This document shows, piece by piece, positions 1 through 5,321 of a stretch of DNA of 5,321 nt. How positions within the stretch are numbered: the stretch's first letter is position 1; every line of letters begins with the position of its first letter. The position numbers and the translations under genes were made by a program. The notes under the pieces are model-generated. The model saw only the letters and a program-made list of their open reading frames with translations. It searched no databases and was not told where the DNA came from. The DNA lies in NCBI GenBank assembly GCA_021772365.1, contig JAJFMC010000129.1, positions 1 through 5,321 on the forward strand, read 5' to 3'. The DNA is from Chlamydiota bacterium. Its GTDB lineage: Bacteria; Chlamydiota; Chlamydiia; Chlamydiales; Criblamydiaceae.

Positions 1-2
1 GC

Positions 3-19
3 TTAAGGTTAAGGTTAAG
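3..19. repeat. TTAAGG hexamer iteration at window edge
   Basis: Two complete TTAAGG units and a partial third (TTAAG) run in tandem, followed by TTACC. The array may continue beyond the left edge. With fewer than three full units visible it could be chance in A+T-rich DNA, or the end of a longer iteron-like tract. No function can be assigned. Confidence 0.4.
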
Positions 20-445
20 TTACCACAGAATGCGCAAGTATTCTTGATGTTTGTCGATATCTAAATATAATTGAAGAAAAACGATACATTAGCGGTCGAG
101 AGCTATTAATTCGCATAATTTCAATGCTAATTAAACTAGCTTAATCTAAAAAATAATCGGGCACGGACACGATTCCCAATCCTTCAACCTGTTTGGGTAT
201 ATTAATTATCCAGTTTATCCCACTGCTTGCGATCATGCTCATCCTGTCAATAACGGTTTTAGTAGAGTTTGGTAGCTACTCATTGTTTGCCAGCCTCTGT
301 TTCGGTAAAGTAAAAGAAATTCTATCTTGTTCTGATTCTCATTACCTCACGTTCATAACCCTTTATATTTCGTGGATAACGTTGGTGATAAGTGTGAATA
401 TAAATAATTCTCGTCGATAAGTCGAGAGTTACACTCGGTTGGTCA

Positions 446-567
446 ACAGGTTTTGAACAAAGGATTTGTCTGGGGAAACCCCCTTATTACACACATTCCC
501 ACACTCCCTGAAGAAGAAGAGAATTTATATAAGTATAGTATTTATATTCTAAAGAGACTGTGGAAAA
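446..567 (+). repeat. Diverged direct repeat module, copy 1
   Basis: First copy of a module repeated at 712-835. Three blocks align in the same order. The left block is ACAGGTTTTGAACA (446-459), 13 of 14 identical to copy 2. The core block at 494-515 is 20 of 22 identical to 762-783 and contains CCACAC then CCCTGAAGAA. A third, looser block is an A+T-rich stretch (about 520-550) with partial dyad symmetry. The module closes with TGTGGAAAA (559-567), which read on the minus strand is a DnaA-box-like TTTTCCACA. The flanks and the block spacers are much less alike, so selection appears to have kept the blocks rather than the whole length. Confidence 0.65.
559..567 (-). promoter_or_regulatory. 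DnaA-box-like site TTTTCCACA
   Basis: Read on the minus strand this 9-mer fits the relaxed E. coli DnaA-box consensus TTWTNCACA without mismatch. Other 9-mers with one mismatch lie close by: TTTTGAACA (451-459), TTACACACA (487-495), TTTTCAACA (717-725), ATTTCCACA (763-771) and TTTTCAACA on the minus strand (827-835). A relaxed 9-mer is expected fairly often in A+T-rich DNA, so the argument rests on clustering and on their repeated place in both modules, not on any single site. Confidence 0.35.
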
Positions 568-578
568 TTTAGTAAGGT

Positions 579-615
579 AAAAAAAGCCGTTAATTCTTAA
601 AAATGCGGTTTTTTT
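579..615. terminator. Weak terminator-like dyad between the two modules
   Basis: A run of seven A, a bulged G and CCG (579-589) can pair with CGG and seven T (606-615). The interior may add a TTAA/TTAA pairing around a 3-nt loop. The T-tract on the right makes it resemble a rho-independent terminator for plus-strand transcription, and it would read similarly on the other strand. The G+C part is only three pairs with bulges, and no gene ends just before it, so it may be only a structural element between the repeats. Confidence 0.22.
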
Positions 616-711
616 GTCAATAACCCTCGTTTTTTGGTTGATAACTTCTGATCACAACTCTGTTCATTACTCAATTCTGTTCACAACCCTTCACTTGTTA
701 ACCATCCGTAT

Positions 712-835
712 ACAGGTTTTCAACAGAAGTTTTTATCTATAGAAACAACACTGGCTATTAACATTTCCACACCCCCTGAAGAAAACGAAACATTCTATAA
801 ATAGAATATATTTATCTTAAGAAAGGTGTTGAAAA
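712..835 (+). repeat. Diverged direct repeat module, copy 2
   Basis: Second copy of the module, offset by 266-268 bp from copy 1. It opens with ACAGGTTTTCAACA (712-725), carries the core CCACACCCCCTGAAGAA (767-783), then a perfect 7-bp inverted repeat ATTCTAT-AA-ATAGAAT (792-807) in an A+T-rich tract, and closes with TGTTGAAAA (827-835). The opening and closing 9-mers TTTTCAACA (717-725 plus, 827-835 minus) are identical and face inward. The copy ends about 55 bp before the GTG start of the downstream gene, so it may also act as an upstream control region for that gene. Confidence 0.65.
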
Positions 836-891
836 AATCCCACAGACACTAGAAACTATCACTAAATGCATCATTGCAAAAGGAATCACGT

Positions 892-1578
892 GTGAGTTCA
901 TTTTCTCCAAACAGTTATTTTGATCTTTCTGAATTTGCATATGCAGATATCTTCAACAATTGTCAGTATGTCTGGGAAGTTCTTCCTAAAATCAACGACT
1001 ATTTACAGTCCAACAACTTAGGTGATATCGAGGTAGATATTCCGGAAAATGTTGTACTTGTAAACAAAGAACTCATCACAATTGGAAAAGGTACAGTCCT
1101 CGAACCAGGTGTTTACATCAAAGGTCCTTGCATCATTGGCGAGAATTGTCAGGTGCGGCAGGGTGCATACGTTCGCGGAAATGTGATATGCGGTAACAAG
1201 TGTGTTATTGGCCATGCCACTGAAGTGAAAAATGTTTTGTTTCTTGACAATGCACAAGCTGCGCACTTTGCATACGTTGGTGACTCTGTACTTGGAAACA
1301 ATACAAATTTAGGAGCCGGCACGAAGTGCGCAAACCTACGCTTCGATAATCGGCCTGTAAGCGTGTTTCTTGACGGTAGGAAGGTCAACACTGGGCTAAG
1401 GAAGTTTGGGGCCGTCTTCGGCGATCTCTCGCAGTCTGGGTGCAATTCAGTGACCAGTCCCGGAACCCTTTTGGGGAAAGGTGCCAGTATTTACCCTTGT
1501 GCGAATGCTCATGGGGTAATTCCTGATGGTCATAGCTATAAACAAGATGGTTCGCTTGTGGAACTATCAATGACGTAA
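892..1578 (+). CDS. GlmU/ST0452-like left-handed beta-helix acyltransferase-type protein
   Basis: Predicted 228-residue cytoplasmic protein. After a short N-terminal region (residues about 1-55), residues about 58-214 are hexapeptide-rich left-handed beta-helix (for example IGKGTVLEPGVYIKGP, IGENCQV). The segment AHFAYVGDSVLGNNTNLGAG matches the GlmU segment that contains the acetyltransferase catalytic base (His363 in E. coli); the equivalent here is His125. The later RKFGAVFGDL stretch resembles archaeal ST0452-type sugar-1-phosphate enzymes. The nucleotidyltransferase half is absent, so amino-sugar-phosphate acetylation or sugar binding is possible, but the substrate is unknown. I chose GTG at 892 because AGGA lies 7 nt upstream (881-884); a TTG at 874 is in frame but has no Shine-Dalgarno. 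proC follows after 16 bp, probably in the same transcript. Confidence 0.82.
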   Translation: MSSFSPNSYFDLSEFAYADIFNNCQYVWEVLPKINDYLQSNNLGDIEVDIPENVVLVNKELITIGKGTVLEPGVYIKGPCIIGENCQVRQGAYVRGNVICGNKCVIGHATEVKNVLFLDNAQAAHFAYVGDSVLGNNTNLGAGTKCANLRFDNRPVSVFLDGRKVNTGLRKFGAVFGDLSQSGCNSVTSPGTLLGKGASIYPCANAHGVIPDGHSYKQDGSLVELSMT

Positions 1579-1594
1579 CGAAAAGGGGAAAACG

Positions 1595-2398
1595 ATGGCT
1601 GAAAGTAAAGAAGTTTGTCGCATTGCAGTAATTGGTTCCGGAGTGATGGGCGGTGGGTTAGCTTCTGCGTTATCGCATCACCACCAAGTGTCTTTGTACG
1701 ATAGGAATATGACTCGTGCCTCAGAACTTGCTGAGGAATTAGGAGCTAAGGCTTCTAAAGATATTGCTGATGCTGTTCAAGATGTTGATATTATTTTACT
1801 TGCAGTCAAACCCCAAGACCTGCCGGTTGTTGCTAAAGAACTTTTTGGGAAAATTCGTGATGATCAAGTGTTGGTGAGTATTCTTGGTGGAGTGACTTAT
1901 GAAATGTTAAAGCTTCATTTTGGAGACGCCATCGTATTAAGGATGATGCCCAATGTTCCCTGCTTTTATGGTGAAGGAGTCATCACTTTTGCCGACACCG
2001 GAGAGTTTTCTGATGAAGAAAAGAAAGAGTTTGAAGAGATCTTTTGGCCTTTAGGAGAGATTTATTGGATTCCGGAAAATAAAATGAATGCTGCGACGGC
2101 ATTAGCAGGGTCTGGACCGGCTTTTGTATTTCTCATTGTAGAGTCCATGGTGGACGCTGCGGTGACATTAGGGTTGTCAGCCGGCCAAGGTAAAGATATG
2201 GCCACACAGATGGTTTTAGGGGCCATCACAACGCTTCGTGAAACGGGGAAGCATCCAGGAGAGTTGAAATGGGAAGTGACCTCTCCTGGTGGATGCACAA
2301 TCGCAGGTGTAAAAACATTTGAGGATGAATCCATTCGTTCCGGGGTAATTAATACGTTTCTTTCTACTTACGAAAGCTTACAGGGGTTTTCGGAATAA
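1595..2398 (+). CDS. proC: Pyrroline-5-carboxylate reductase
   Basis: This 267-residue protein has the usual ProC length. It catalyses the last step of proline synthesis, NAD(P)H-dependent reduction of 1-pyrroline-5-carboxylate to L-proline, in the cytoplasm. The N-terminal Rossmann fold shows the dinucleotide-binding GSGVMG (residues 14-19), then AVKPQ (70-74) and MPNVP (118-122). The C-terminal dimerisation and active-site domain carries ALAGSGPAF (169-177) and the family signature VTSPGGCTIAG (228-238). All key motifs are intact. The ATG is preceded by AAAAGGGG about 7 nt upstream, a good ribosome binding site. It lies 16 bp after the beta-helix gene, so the two are probably co-transcribed, though no metabolic link is evident. 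No proA or proB is in the window. The gene ends 16 bp from the convergent ccoP, with no clear terminator hairpin between. Confidence 0.97.
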   Translation: MAESKEVCRIAVIGSGVMGGGLASALSHHHQVSLYDRNMTRASELAEELGAKASKDIADAVQDVDIILLAVKPQDLPVVAKELFGKIRDDQVLVSILGGVTYEMLKLHFGDAIVLRMMPNVPCFYGEGVITFADTGEFSDEEKKEFEEIFWPLGEIYWIPENKMNAATALAGSGPAFVFLIVESMVDAAVTLGLSAGQGKDMATQMVLGAITTLRETGKHPGELKWEVTSPGGCTIAGVKTFEDESIRSGVINTFLSTYESLQGFSE

Positions 2399-2414
2399 GG
2401 ATTAGTTTTGTTCG

Positions 2415-2678
2415 TTATTGTTCGGTCGGTGGAAGTTCATCGACGTTAACGTAGGGTGTTGTTGTGTTGGCGGCTTTTTGAAGTTGACCCCAATAACCTC
2501 TGTCGAGCCACCCTTCGCTGCCATTCCAATAGAGATAGAACCAGAGAAGTCCCCAGATGGGCATGATGATGTACACCCATTTCAGCCATTGAGGAATTTT
2601 TGCATCAGCCGAGACGATCGATCCGTCGGCGTATAGATCTAAATGTTCTTCTTCTTGAGGTGATTGGTCACTTTCCAT
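2415..2678 (-). CDS. ccoP: CcoP-like N-terminal membrane-anchor protein without haem c domains
   Basis: Predicted 87-residue inner-membrane protein. An acidic N-terminus (residues 1-25) leads into KIPQWLKWVY (27-36) and one transmembrane helix (about 33-52), matching the N-terminal domain of CcoP/FixP, where a DNPLPRWW-like motif precedes the helix. Normal CcoP is about 290-320 residues and continues into two cytochrome c domains that pass electrons to CcoO. Here the protein stops 35 residues after the helix and has no CXXCH. The stop sits 16 bp from convergent proC, so the missing part cannot lie directly downstream. I start at the ATG at 2678 because AGAGGAAGA precedes it; an in-frame ATG at 2729 would add 17 residues lying inside ccoQ. 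It overlaps ccoQ by 11 bp. It is last in the visible operon. The family call is good; whether it still deserves the name CcoP is open. Confidence 0.75.
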   Translation of the reverse strand: MESDQSPQEEEHLDLYADGSIVSADAKIPQWLKWVYIIMPIWGLLWFYLYWNGSEGWLDRGYWGQLQKAANTTTPYVNVDELPPTEQ

Positions 2679-2862
2679 TTTCTTCCTCTTCTGGGTCGTC
2701 GTGTAACATACGTTCAGCTGGACCTTCATCCATATCCAAGCGACCTTTTCGCCAAAGATAGATGAAGATTAGTACAGCACTGCCGAAAAAGGCCCCGGCG
2801 ATAGTAAAATGCAGGAGACTTCCATAAATCCCGACTCCATCAAGCGTTTTGGCGATGATCAT
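2668..2862 (-). CDS. ccoQ: cbb3 oxidase small subunit CcoQ-like
   Basis: Predicted 64-residue protein with one transmembrane helix (about 18-37), then a basic WRKGR stop-transfer segment and a very acidic tail (residues 42-62). Short length, single helix, the RKG-hydrophobic-D pattern after the membrane and the position between ccoO and ccoP all fit CcoQ/FixQ, which helps keep the cbb3 complex stable. The sequence is short, so the assignment leans on context. The ATG at 2862 overlaps the ccoO stop as ATGA, which implies translational coupling; a purine-rich AAGGAAAGAAG lies upstream within ccoO. A longer in-frame start at 2925 would add 21 residues inside ccoO and is less likely. Confidence 0.72.
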   Translation of the reverse strand: MIIAKTLDGVGIYGSLLHFTIAGAFFGSAVLIFIYLWRKGRLDMDEGPAERMLHDDPEEEENGK

Positions 2863-4136
2863 GGCAGCTTCTTCTTTCCTTCGATAATTTCTTTGGTTTG
2901 GACTGGGTCTTTTCCTAACCACCAAGCTTCTGTTGGAGGAGTGATACGCGTGCCTTTGGTCATAAGGTATTGGTACATCGCCTCGAATCGAAAATTTGGT
3001 ATTCCAATTTTTCCTCTTGCTATTCCACGGGGGTCATCATCAAAAAAGTGTTGGAATGCCGGCATGATAGAGCCTTTACTTTCCGTTTTTGGGGACCAAA
3101 AGTGGCTTTTGTGCCAGTCTCTGCTGGGTCGCTTAACTCCTACACGTGAGAGATCTGGTCCAATTCGTCGTGTTGCGGGAAAGGTGATTTCTTGATATAT
3201 GTATTCGTTTGCCGATGAAGGCGGTGCGGGGTAGTCTTCATTCCCGTTGAGGACGACATCTTGGACCAGAGTTCGTGTTTGGTCGGAGTGGCAGTACCAG
3301 CACCCTTCGTGGGCGTATATGGTTTCTCCCTCATAGATAAGTTCGTGTCTCGATCGGAAACCCAGTTCGTGACTTTTAAGTTCTTTGAGGTTGGCGATCG
3401 GTGTGCCGTCAGAGGAGAATTGCCATCCTTCTTCCGGCCCGAACTTATAACGCTTAACGCGATATTCTAGTGGATTTAAGACGTAGATGACACCGGGATC
3501 TTTGTGGTACTCTTGGCGAGGCTCTTCGTCGAGAATAACGAAATCTTCATCGACCCAATTTTCCAAAATCCCCTCTGATGAGGCCAGGGAAAAGCCATCC
3601 TCTCCCTTGGACTGGTAGAGTTCGTAGACGACGAAGTACGGCCTGGGTTTTTTGAGTTCTGCAGTACCCTCTGCTTCTTTTTCCCATTGCTTCTGCATTT
3701 TTTTGATTAGTTTTTCTGATTCGTCTTTTGCGTTGAATTGATCGTTAGATTGCGGCTCTCTCAGTAGAAGTAGTTCAGAGGTAAGTTTAAGTTTTTTTTC
3801 TTCGAATGCAGTGACAAACCGTTCTAGGTTTGGTGGGGCTATAATTTTTACCGTTTTAGTCTCTTGGAAGGCAAGAAGGGTGAACCCTTTTTTGAGGTGA
3901 TAAACGAACTGTAATTCTGAGCCGCCTTCTTTTGTATTACTGCTAATGTATAGGTTGGGATCGGAAATTTCATACATTTGTTTTTGGTAAGCGCTGCTAG
4001 GGTTTACCCAACTAGGGTCGAGGTAAGCAGGCGCTATGAGTGTAAAGATGATTGCTGTAGAAAATAAGATAATGATACCGATAACGGTGATAAGAGCAGA
4101 CCATTCGATTTTGTAAAAAGCATTTCTTTGGCTCAT
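2859..4136 (-). CDS. ccoO: cbb3-type cytochrome c oxidase subunit II, enlarged
   Basis: Predicted 425-residue membrane-anchored mono-haem cytochrome c subunit, which relays electrons to the CcoN active site. An N-terminal helix (about 13-35) anchors it, with the rest in the periplasm. The haem domain begins near residue 262: GETIYAHEGCWYCHSDQTRTL holds the CWYCH haem c site (279-283), then RRIGPDLSRVG (323-333), DWHKSHFWSPK and the likely axial Met358 in SIMPAF. These are classic CcoO/FixO signatures. Typical CcoO is about 200-240 residues; the excess lies between the anchor and the haem domain (about 60-260). That stretch is rich in Lys and Glu, possibly coiled coil at 104-162, and I recognise no domain in it. 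It has no second CXXCH. The start overlaps the ccoN stop as ATGA, implying coupled translation, and its own stop overlaps the ccoQ start the same way. Confidence 0.93.
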   Translation of the reverse strand: MSQRNAFYKIEWSALITVIGIIILFSTAIIFTLIAPAYLDPSWVNPSSAYQKQMYEISDPNLYISSNTKEGGSELQFVYHLKKGFTLLAFQETKTVKIIAPPNLERFVTAFEEKKLKLTSELLLLREPQSNDQFNAKDESEKLIKKMQKQWEKEAEGTAELKKPRPYFVVYELYQSKGEDGFSLASSEGILENWVDEDFVILDEEPRQEYHKDPGVIYVLNPLEYRVKRYKFGPEEGWQFSSDGTPIANLKELKSHELGFRSRHELIYEGETIYAHEGCWYCHSDQTRTLVQDVVLNGNEDYPAPPSSANEYIYQEITFPATRRIGPDLSRVGVKRPSRDWHKSHFWSPKTESKGSIMPAFQHFFDDDPRGIARGKIGIPNFRFEAMYQYLMTKGTRITPPTEAWWLGKDPVQTKEIIEGKKKLP

Positions 4137-5321
4137 GAGACCACTTTAGCTCCCTTAGGTGAGTCTTTGAGGACGATAGTGTTAAAGACATTGATCACGA
4201 AGAGAATGTTTGCAAATAAAATAATAGTTCCTCCAATTGCCCTTATCGTCCACCAGGGGCGCATTTCACCGACAGTCTCTAGAAAAGGCATTAACGTGAG
4301 GTTGTTATGAAATTGTGCGTAGCTTGTGCCATCAGCCCATGTAGCCCAGAGCATCCCTTGGAAAAATCCGCCAATCCATAAGGATAATATGAATGGTAGA
4401 CTTCCCAGTAGGTTGAGTGAAAAGTGCCAGTCGGCAAGTTTTTTAGACCAAATAGGCCTTCCTGCAAGCTGTGGTAAAGCTTGATAGACCCCTGCGATAG
4501 CGAAAAAAGTAAATGAACCGTAGAGGGCGATGTGTGCGTGGCCGATTATCCAGTCGGTTTTAGATGTTATTTCGTTGACATTGCGGAGGGCTTGTACAGG
4601 GCCCTGTATACAGGTAAGTAAGTAGAATACCGTACCAACCATAATGAACCGAATTGGTGCGCTTTGTGTGTATTTTTTCCACTCACCTCGAAGAGTGAGA
4701 AATAGGTTGGTTACTACAGAAAAAACAGGAACAAATAACCATAGTGAGAAAACGATCGAAGTTGTTTGTAGCCATTGGGTCATGGGTCCGTGGATGATAT
4801 GGTGAGCGCCGACCCATGCATAGACGAAGGCAATGGTCCAAAAACCGATCATGGAGAGTCTGTGGCTGTAGATGGGAGTGTTAGCTAGTTTGGGTAACGC
4901 GTAGTAGGCCGAGGCTAATCCCATCGGAGTAAAAACGAGCCCCACTAGGTTGTGGACGTAGAAAAAGCTGAGGTTTACTCGTGAAATCCCCCCGGGTACC
5001 CAGTACATTCCCCAGCTTCCTGCGACAAAGGTAAATGTTGTCCAGATAAGCGTACCCATTGTGTACCAGAGAGAAACGTACATTTGTTTGTATCTGCGGT
5101 TGGCGATGGTCATAAATACGTTGACCACGACGAATACCCATGCGAGGGTAACCATAGTTTTTACGGGAATAATCCAAACGAAGTCGGGGAGCTCAGCATA
5201 TTCCCACCCGTAGTTTGTTCCCCATGGGTAGGAAAACTCGCCAATAACGAATCCCGGCCACCACAGGATGGCAGAGAGGTATGCTAGTTTAGGGCTCCAC
5301 AGGGCAATACCGCACAGTCGT
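4133..5321 (-). CDS. ccoN: cbb3-type cytochrome c oxidase subunit I, 5' end beyond window
   Basis: Catalytic subunit of the cbb3 terminal oxidase, a polytopic inner-membrane protein that reduces O2 to water and pumps protons. The reading frame stays open to the right edge, giving about 395 visible residues of an expected 470 or so. The edge part includes GWEYAELP, like the CcoN REYAEL motif, so the internal Met at 5153-5155 is not the start. Numbering from that Met, visible ligands are CuB His68 (YVHN), the cross-linked Tyr112 (FVYAWVGAHH), CuB His118 and His119, haem b3 His206 and haem b His208 (IGHAH). The second haem b ligand, in the N-terminus, is outside the window. About nine transmembrane helices follow the Met. 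All core residues in view are intact, so the oxidase should be functional. The stop overlaps the ccoO start as ATGA. The promoter is off the window. Confidence 0.96.
   Translation of the reverse strand, partial: RLCGIALWSPKLAYLSAILWWPGFVIGEFSYPWGTNYGWEYAELPDFVWIIPVKTMVTLAWVFVVVNVFMTIANRRYKQMYVSLWYTMGTLIWTTFTFVAGSWGMYWVPGGISRVNLSFFYVHNLVGLVFTPMGLASAYYALPKLANTPIYSHRLSMIGFWTIAFVYAWVGAHHIIHGPMTQWLQTTSIVFSLWLFVPVFSVVTNLFLTLRGEWKKYTQSAPIRFIMVGTVFYLLTCIQGPVQALRNVNEITSKTDWIIGHAHIALYGSFTFFAIAGVYQALPQLAGRPIWSKKLADWHFSLNLLGSLPFILSLWIGGFFQGMLWATWADGTSYAQFHNNLTLMPFLETVGEMRPWWTIRAIGGTIILFANILFVINVFNTIVLKDSPKGAKVVS

Larger units (their letters stand above)
441..850. other. Possible replication origin or DnaA-type control region
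   Basis: The region combines features typical of bacterial origins: clustered DnaA-box-like 9-mers in both orientations, A+T-rich segments that could melt (about 520-555 and 790-820), a duplicated arrangement of the same elements, and no coding sequence. No dnaA, dnaN, gidA, parA/B or other origin-linked gene is visible, and the boxes depart from the strict TTATCCACA form. It could instead be a control region bound by another protein, or a degenerate repeat element. Confidence 0.28.
1..891. other. A+T-rich intergenic region without a convincing gene
   Basis: This left-hand stretch shows no ORF with both a good start and a recognisable product. The longest open frame (193-420) begins with TTG, has no Shine-Dalgarno sequence and encodes a featureless hydrophobic 75-residue peptide, as A+T-rich DNA often does by chance. 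What it does hold is structure: a TTAAGG-type hexamer iteration at the left edge, two diverged copies of a roughly 123-bp module (446-567 and 712-835), several DnaA-box-like 9-mers, a terminator-like dyad near 579-615 between the modules, and short near-repeats such as GTTCAYAACCCTT at 351-363 and 679-691. The promoter for the downstream gene pair should lie at the right end, but I see no clear -35/-10 pair. Confidence 0.6.

Noticed and set aside
193..420. 75-residue hydrophobic open frame starting with TTG
   Set aside because: It has no Shine-Dalgarno sequence, a rare start codon and no recognisable family, and the A+T-rich DNA readily gives hydrophobic reading frames by chance. It might be a small membrane protein, but I cannot support it.
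409..427. TCTCG/CGAGA inverted repeat as a terminator or operator
   Set aside because: The stem is only 5 bp with a 9-nt loop and no T-tract, and no gene is convincingly associated with it.
829..859. TTGAAA with a possible -10 before the beta-helix gene
   Set aside because: TTGAAA (829-834) is a fair -35, but no TATAAT-like hexamer lies at 16-18 bp; TAGAAA at 850 gives a 15-bp spacer and poor match.
874..891. Upstream TTG start for the beta-helix gene
   Set aside because: It is in frame but lacks a ribosome binding site, whereas GTG at 892 has AGGA 7 nt upstream; the six extra residues add nothing to the fold.
2370..2414. Rho-independent terminator between proC and ccoP
   Set aside because: A CGAAA/TTTCG pairing can be drawn around the end of proC, but the stem is short, the loop is long and no T-tract follows on either strand.
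4133..5155. ccoN beginning at the internal ATG at 5153-5155
   Set aside because: The frame is open to the window edge and the upstream residues match the CcoN family, so this Met is internal.

Overview
The window is bacterial and holds two convergent gene groups plus about 0.9 kb of A+T-rich non-coding DNA. On the plus strand, a short two-gene unit encodes a left-handed beta-helix protein related to the acetyltransferase half of GlmU and ST0452 (892-1578), then pyrroline-5-carboxylate reductase ProC (1595-2398). On the minus strand, entering from the right edge, is a cbb3-type cytochrome c oxidase operon in the order ccoN (partial), ccoO, ccoQ, ccoP (N-terminal domain only). The two groups converge, with only 16 bp between the proC and ccoP stop codons.

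The cbb3 operon is tightly packed. ccoN/ccoO and ccoO/ccoQ each overlap by an ATGA motif, and ccoQ/ccoP overlap by 11 bp. CcoN carries the expected metal ligands in the visible part: the CuB histidines, the cross-linked tyrosine and both distal haem histidines. CcoO has its CXXCH haem c site and a downstream methionine, but is about twice the usual length because of some 200 extra residues between the membrane anchor and the haem domain. The ccoP gene encodes only the membrane-anchor domain and no haem c domain. The enzyme encoded here is therefore predicted to carry one c-type haem (in CcoO) rather than the usual three, and this is the most unusual biology in the window.

The left 0.89 kb has no convincing gene. 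It contains two diverged copies of a roughly 123-bp module (446-567 and 712-835), about 267 bp apart. Each module is bounded by inward-facing DnaA-box-like 9-mers and carries a CCACAC-CCTGAAGAA core and an A+T-rich stretch with dyad symmetry. This could be a replication origin or another DnaA-type control region, but I cannot prove it from sequence alone.

The organism is probably a Gram-negative aerobe or microaerophile of moderate to low G+C. The style of the GlmU-like protein and of CcoO suggests a PVC-group bacterium, possibly an environmental chlamydia. That is an impression from remembered families, not a search result.
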